Shown here one piece after another: positions 59,291 through 64,000 of a stretch of 64,000 bases of DNA; the stretch's first letter is position 1; the number at the start of each line of letters is the position of its first letter. Source of the stretch: Pseudomonas phenolilytica (GTDB lineage: Bacteria; Pseudomonadota; Gammaproteobacteria; Pseudomonadales; Pseudomonadaceae); contig NZ_CP058908.1 of NCBI RefSeq assembly GCF_021432765.1, positions 884,001-948,000 of the forward strand, given 5' to 3'. The position numbers were made by a program, and so were the translations under genes. The notes beneath the pieces were generated by a model, which had not been told where the DNA came from, did no database searches, and saw only the letters and a list, made by a program, of their open reading frames with translations.

Positions 59291-60929
59291 GGGCGCACTC
59301 GCCGAACTGCAGCGCCAGCTGCAACTGCAGAACGAGCAGTTCGCCGAGCGCCTGCGCCACGAGCTGCCGGCACTCGGCGAGCTGGCCGGCGAACTGCAGC
59401 ACAGCGGCAGGCCGGCGCAACGCCGCGAGCAGGTCCGGCGGATCCGCGAGCAACTGCACAAGCTGGCCGGCGCGGCAGGCAGCTTCGGCTTCGGTCCGCT
59501 CGGCGAGCGCGCCCGCGTGCTCGAACAACGCGCAAACCGCTGGCTCGACAGCAGCAAGCCGAGCGCGCAGGCGCTCGGCGCGTTCGCCCGCGCCGTGCGC
59601 CAGTTCGCCGAGTTCGCCTGGCACGACGGCCATGCGGTACCCGACCTGGGTCCCGGCGATCTGCACGACGAGCCGCTGCCGGGCTGCCGCATCTATCTGC
59701 TGGAAAGCGATGCCGTCGCCGGCGCCGGCATGGCGCAGACGCTGGACAACTTCGGCTACGAAACGCTGCTGTGCCGCGATTTCCCCACGCTGCAGCAGGC
59801 CGTCGAGCAGCAGCTACCGGATGCGCTGATCGTCAGTGTCAGGCGCGACGACGAGCTCCTGCCGATCGCCGCGCTGCAGCAGCGCCTGGGCACCCCGCTG
59901 CCGCTGCTGGCGATCCATGCGGACGCCGGCTTCGCCAGCCAGCTGGCCGCCGTGCGTGCCGGCGCCCAGGGCTTCTTCTCCCGTCCGCTGGACCTCGCCC
60001 AGCTGGAGAACAGCCTGGAGCGCTGCCTGAACCGCCAGCAGGGCGAACCCTATCGGGTGCTGATCGTCGACGACGACCACGCCCTGGCCGAGCGCTACGG
60101 CCTGGTGCTGCGCAACTCGCAGATGCAGGTGCAGACGCTCAGCGAGCCGCAACGCGTGCTGGAGCTGATGCACACCTTCAATCCCGAGGTGCTGGTGCTG
60201 GATGTCGACATGCCCGGCTGCAGCGGTCCGGAGCTGGCGCAGATGATTCGCCTGCACGACGAATGGCTGCGGGTGACGATCATCTACCTGTCCGCCGAGA
60301 CCGACATCAACCGGCAGATGGCCGCGCTGCTCAAGGCCGGCGACGACTTCCTCAGCAAGCCGCTGGGCGACAGCGAACTGATCGCCGCGGTGTACTCCCA
60401 CGCCCAGCGCGCCCGCTCGCTGAGCACCGCGCTGTCGCGCGACAGCCTGACCGGCCTGCTCAAGCACGCCGACATCAAGGACCAGCTGGCCATCGAAGTG
60501 CAGCGCGCCAGCCGGGCCAGCAAGCCGACCAGCGTGGTGATGCTCGACCTCGACCACTTCAAGCAGGTCAACGACCGCTACGGCCACGCCGCCGGTGACA
60601 GCGTCATCCGCGCGCTGGCCAATCTGCTGCGGCAGCGCCTGCGGCGGATCGACAGCCTCGGCCGCTACGGCGGCGAGGAATTCGTCGCGGTGCTGCCCGA
60701 ATGCACCGCCGAGGAGGCGCGGCGCATCTTCGACGAGATCCGCGAGCGCTTTGCCACGCTGACCTTCAACGCCAGCGACGCGCGCAGCTTCACCGTCTCG
60801 CTCAGCGCCGGCATCAGCGCCACCGACGGCGAGACCCCGCCGGCGGTGCTGCTCGAACAGGCCGATCAGGCGCTGTACATCGCCAAGCGCGACGGCCGCA
60901 ACCAGGTCCGCATCGCCAGCGCCGGCTGA
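59280..60929 (+). CDS. HPt-REC-REC-GGDEF diguanylate cyclase
   Basis: 549 residues. N-terminal HPt domain with His60 (REQLHKLAGAAGSFGFGPLGERARVLEQ); a degenerate receiver (about 138-250) whose acceptor Asp is lost (PDALIVSVRRDD) and Lys replaced by Arg (FFSRPLD); a complete receiver (about 259-375: VLIVDDDHA, VLVLDVDMPGCSG, FLSKPLG); and a GGDEF domain (about 388-545) with GGEEF at 464-468 and an RxxD (RRID) five residues before it. It can thus both receive phosphate through REC2 and relay it by its own HPt. Output is c-di-GMP. Overlaps the receiver before it. Confidence 0.92.
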   Translation: MLSEGALAELQRQLQLQNEQFAERLRHELPALGELAGELQHSGRPAQRREQVRRIREQLHKLAGAAGSFGFGPLGERARVLEQRANRWLDSSKPSAQALGAFARAVRQFAEFAWHDGHAVPDLGPGDLHDEPLPGCRIYLLESDAVAGAGMAQTLDNFGYETLLCRDFPTLQQAVEQQLPDALIVSVRRDDELLPIAALQQRLGTPLPLLAIHADAGFASQLAAVRAGAQGFFSRPLDLAQLENSLERCLNRQQGEPYRVLIVDDDHALAERYGLVLRNSQMQVQTLSEPQRVLELMHTFNPEVLVLDVDMPGCSGPELAQMIRLHDEWLRVTIIYLSAETDINRQMAALLKAGDDFLSKPLGDSELIAAVYSHAQRARSLSTALSRDSLTGLLKHADIKDQLAIEVQRASRASKPTSVVMLDLDHFKQVNDRYGHAAGDSVIRALANLLRQRLRRIDSLGRYGGEEFVAVLPECTAEEARRIFDEIRERFATLTFNASDARSFTVSLSAGISATDGETPPAVLLEQADQALYIAKRDGRNQVRIASAG

Positions 60930-61025
60930 CCACCGAACTACCGCAGCCGCAGCGAGTCCAACGTCATAGCCCGAATCCGGACGGCCATGCCATGCGCGCT
61001 CGTCCAGCGGCACAAGGAGTCCAGT

Positions 61026-63860
61026 TTGCATACCCGGCCCGCCATACGCTGGCATCCGTTCGCCTTTGTCGTTGCGTTCATGCTACTGGTCGCCCTCGGC
61101 TGGCAAGGCAAGCGCACCCAGGAAGCGGTGCTGCAGACCAACCAGGCCGTCAGCCAGAGCCTCGAAACCATCACGGCGATCCAGGCGATTCGCTCCGCGC
61201 TGCAGGACATCGAAACCGGCACGCGCGGCTTCGTCATCACCGCCGACGAGGCCTATCTCGACGCCTATGCCAGCGGCCTGATCGAACTGGAAGCCCACCG
61301 CCGCCAGCTGCAGGAGTTTGCCGACGCGCGCGGCTACCCGCAGCAGCGCTGGTTCGAGCAGTTCGACAGCACCGCCGCCGAGCGCCTGACCATCGCGGCC
61401 AGCAATATCCGCGTGCGCCGCGAGAGCGGCCTGGCCGTCGCCGCCACGCACCTGCACCAGGCCGGCGGCAAACAGCTCATGGACCGCCTGCGCGAACTGC
61501 TCGACGATGTCGAAAACCGCGAGCGGCAACAGCTCTTCGATGCCAACCGGGCGGTGCGCGAGACCATCGCCCACAGCCGCCGCGTGGCGCTGATCGGCAG
61601 CCTGCTGGTGGCCGCGCTGTTTTTCGCCGCGCTGTGGGCGGTGCGCCGCAACCTGGCCACGCGCCAGGCGCTGGCCCGACAGGCACAGGCCGGCGAGGCG
61701 CGGCTGGATGCGCTGCTGCAGACCATTCCCGATCAGCTGTATGCGATCGACGCCCAGCGGCAGGTGTCCAGCCTGTCGCAGCCACGCAGCATCCGCGGCC
61801 CGGCGCCGCAGGCCATCGAACCGCTGCTGCTCGACCTGCTGGCGCAGCCGGATGCCGACTACCCGCGGCAGAACATCTGGTGCGAGGTGGCCAGCCGGCG
61901 CATGTTCGAGGTCCGCCTACTGCCCACCGGGCTCGGCGATCACCTGGCCATCGCCCGCGACATCACCGAGCTGCAGCGCAACCGTGACAGCCTGCAGCAG
62001 CAGCAGGCGTTCCTGCGCAAGGTGGTCGACACCGACGAAAACCTGATCTTCGTGCGCGACGCTCACGGCCGTTTCCTGCTCTGCAACACCGCCTTCGCCG
62101 CGCTGCTCGACTGCCAGCCACAGCATATCGAGCAGCGCCGCCTCGACGAGCTGCCGGGCGCGCAGCGGCTGCTGCCGTTGTTGCAGGGCGAAAGCGAACT
62201 GCTTGCCGGCGGCGAACTGCGCAGCAGCGACGTCAGTCTCATCGACGCCTTCGGCCAGGAACGCTGGCTGCAACTGGTCAAGCGGCCGCTGCGGCTGTCG
62301 CCGAGCATCTGCCACGTGGTCACCGTGGCGGTGGACATCTCCCTGCGCCGGCGCATGGAACAGATGAAGACCGAGTTCATTTCCACCGTGAGCCATGAGC
62401 TGCGCACCCCGCTGACCGCGATCCGCGGCGCGCTGGGCATGCTCGCCAGTGGTTTCGTCGCACCCGGCACGGCCGAGGCGCAGCCGCTGCTGGAAATCGC
62501 GCACAAGAACAGCGAGCGCCTGGTGCGCCTGATCAACGACATCCTCGACATCGAAAAGCTCGAGGCCGGCCGCCTGACCTTCGACCTGCAGCTGTGCGAT
62601 GTGCGCGCGCTGGTCGCGCAGGCGCTGCACGACATCGAACCCTATGCGCGCAGCTTCGACGTGCAGCTGCAGCAGGTGCCGCCGGACGCCGCCGCACGCG
62701 TCGAGGCCAACCTCGATCCGGACCGCTTCGCCCAAATCATGGCCAACCTGCTGTCCAACGCGATCAAGCACTCGCCCGCCGGCGGCCGCGTCAGCGTCGA
62801 CCTGCGCAGCGGCGCGGACGGCCTCGAACTCGGCGTGCAGGATCAGGGGCCAGGCATCCCGGAAAGTTTTCGCGGGCGCATCTTCGAGCGCTTCGCCCAG
62901 GCCGACGCCTCCGACGCCCGCCGCCGCGGCGGCACCGGCCTCGGCCTGGCGATCACTCGCTCGCTGGTCGAGCAGATGCACGGCAGCATCGGTTTCGACA
63001 GCCAGGAAGGCCGTGGCACGCGCTTCTGGCTGCGCCTGCCGCTGGCGACTGCGTCGGCCCCTGCGCTCGCGCCGCCAGCCGCGGCCGGGCAGAGCCACAT
63101 TCTCATCGTCGAACCGGATTGCGCCGCGGCCGCGCGACTGGCCGAGACGCTGCACGAGCAGGGCTACGCCACGCTGCTGGCCGCCACGGCGCTGGACGCC
63201 CGCGACCTGCTGGCCGAATACCGCGTGCAGGCGCTGACGCTCAGCCCGGCGCTCGCCGACGAGGACGTCGGCGCCTTTCTCCAGGGCCTGCGCAGCCAGC
63301 CGGCCTACCGCCATCTGCCGGTGCTGATCGTCGGTCTGCAGCCGCAGCGCCGCGACGAAGACGACGGCCAGCTGCGCGGCGGCGCGGTGCGCGTGATCGA
63401 CTGGCTGCCCAAGCCGGTCGACCCGGCGCGCCTGCTGGATGTGGTCAACGCCTGCCTGACCGAGCACCCGGCACGGCCACGCATCCTCCATGTCGAGGAT
63501 GACCAGGACCTGCGCCTGCTGCTGGCGCGGCAGATCGAGCCGCTGGACATCGAACTGCAGGGCGCCGCCAGCCTGGCCGAGGCGCGCCGCCTGCTCGGCG
63601 CGCAGAGCTACCAGCTGGCGATCGTCGACCTGATGCTGCCCGACGGCGACGGCAGCGAGCTGTTCGACCAGCTGGCGCAGGCCGTACCGCCGCCGCCGGT
63701 GATCATCTTTTCCGCGCTGGATGCGCCCGTGCACGACAGCCGGCTGGTCCTGCGCCAGCTGGTCAAATCCCGCCACGATGGCCGTGAGCTGGGGGCGCTG
63801 ATCCAGCACCTGTTGCACCACCGTACCCCCGCAACCGAGGCAGACGAGGACGATGCATGA
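61026..63860 (+). CDS. CHASE3-PAS hybrid histidine kinase with two receivers
   Basis: About 944 residues. TM1 (about 8-26), CHASE3 periplasmic domain (about 30-180: IQAIRSALQDIETGTRGFVITADEAYLDAY), TM2 (about 184-204), PAS (about 322-430), HisKA with His457 (STVSHELRTPLTAIRGALGML), ATPase domain (about 555-680), a degenerate receiver (about 691-800) lacking the acceptor Asp (VQALTLSPALAD), and a complete receiver (about 817-935: LHVEDDQD, LAIVDLMLPDGDG). I start at TTG 61026 with AAGGAG six bases upstream; ATG 60987 is the alternative. Stop overlaps the ATG of the next receiver. Confidence 0.9.
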   Translation: MHTRPAIRWHPFAFVVAFMLLVALGWQGKRTQEAVLQTNQAVSQSLETITAIQAIRSALQDIETGTRGFVITADEAYLDAYASGLIELEAHRRQLQEFADARGYPQQRWFEQFDSTAAERLTIAASNIRVRRESGLAVAATHLHQAGGKQLMDRLRELLDDVENRERQQLFDANRAVRETIAHSRRVALIGSLLVAALFFAALWAVRRNLATRQALARQAQAGEARLDALLQTIPDQLYAIDAQRQVSSLSQPRSIRGPAPQAIEPLLLDLLAQPDADYPRQNIWCEVASRRMFEVRLLPTGLGDHLAIARDITELQRNRDSLQQQQAFLRKVVDTDENLIFVRDAHGRFLLCNTAFAALLDCQPQHIEQRRLDELPGAQRLLPLLQGESELLAGGELRSSDVSLIDAFGQERWLQLVKRPLRLSPSICHVVTVAVDISLRRRMEQMKTEFISTVSHELRTPLTAIRGALGMLASGFVAPGTAEAQPLLEIAHKNSERLVRLINDILDIEKLEAGRLTFDLQLCDVRALVAQALHDIEPYARSFDVQLQQVPPDAAARVEANLDPDRFAQIMANLLSNAIKHSPAGGRVSVDLRSGADGLELGVQDQGPGIPESFRGRIFERFAQADASDARRRGGTGLGLAITRSLVEQMHGSIGFDSQEGRGTRFWLRLPLATASAPALAPPAAAGQSHILIVEPDCAAAARLAETLHEQGYATLLAATALDARDLLAEYRVQALTLSPALADEDVGAFLQGLRSQPAYRHLPVLIVGLQPQRRDEDDGQLRGGAVRVIDWLPKPVDPARLLDVVNACLTEHPARPRILHVEDDQDLRLLLARQIEPLDIELQGAASLAEARRLLGAQSYQLAIVDLMLPDGDGSELFDQLAQAVPPPPVIIFSALDAPVHDSRLVLRQLVKSRHDGRELGALIQHLLHHRTPATEADEDDA

Positions 63861-64000
63861 GTGAATCCAGCGGCCAACGCATCCTGATGGTGGAAGACGA
63901 AGAAGACATTTCCTTCCTGGTGCGCTTCATGCTGGAGCGCCACGGCTTCAGCGTCGATCACGCGGCCAACGGGCGAGAGGCACTGGAGCTGATCGCCGGT
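63857..64000 (+). CDS. Response regulator (3' end outside window)
   Basis: First 48 codons of a receiver: QRILMVEDEEDISFLVRFMLERHGFSVDHAANGREAL. The ED-E acidic pocket is visible; the acceptor Asp lies beyond the window. ATG overlaps the stop of the hybrid kinase, the same ATGA coupling as the earlier pairs. Output domain, if any, cannot be seen. Confidence 0.88.
   Translation, partial: MSESSGQRILMVEDEEDISFLVRFMLERHGFSVDHAANGREALELIAG

Overview
The window is about 66% GC, densely packed DNA from a gammaproteobacterium of the Pseudomonas / Stutzerimonas type. The evidence is gene order as well as protein content. mutY-yggX-tRNA-Phe, a polar amino-acid ABC transporter, the dTDP-rhamnose genes and dctBD-dctPQM follow one another as I remember them in P. 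aeruginosa. The polyamine genes spuA-spuH with divergent spuI and nearby aguBA are a Pseudomonas hallmark. I see no insertion sequence, phage gene, CRISPR array or rRNA.

Layout. 1-1464: 5'-truncated mutY, yggX and tRNA-Phe with its promoter and terminator. 1568-5998: iron cassette 1 (Fur-box-like site, TonB receptor, DUF3649, PepSY protein, DUF3325), followed by an orphan periplasmic binding protein. 7093-10082: four-gene polar amino-acid ABC transporter. 10105-12319 (minus): ECF42-type sigma factor with a DGPF/YCII protein and a SnoaL-like protein. 12409-16022: iron cassette 2. 16180-19677: MCE/Mla-type lipid transporter. 19780-24723: yhiI-rbbA-yhhJ. 25014-28406: rmlBACD. 28494-35245: dctB-dctD-dctPQM with sigma-54-type promoters. 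35254-38554: a prolyl-hydroxylase-like oxygenase, a DUF2059 protein, an alpha/beta hydrolase and a thioredoxin-fold protein. 38600-51629: polyamine uptake and catabolism. 51652-64000: a signalling island with a PAS-GGDEF cyclase and a tightly coupled set of three histidine kinases, three stand-alone receivers and an HPt-REC-REC-GGDEF protein, running off the window end.

How the genes work together. The two iron cassettes pair an outer-membrane receptor with inner-membrane PepSY proteins, probably for release or reduction of iron from siderophores. DctB/DctD should sense C4-dicarboxylates and switch on DctPQM through sigma-54. SpuDEFGH import polyamines, SpuC and SpuI/SpuB/SpuA feed the transaminase and gamma-glutamyl routes, and AguA/AguB turn agmatine into putrescine. 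The best candidate for an undescribed system is 53056-64000. It contains a recent tandem duplication of a kinase-receiver pair, two receivers that lack the phospho-acceptor Asp, and a diguanylate cyclase that carries its own HPt domain, which suggests a branched phosphorelay with c-di-GMP output.
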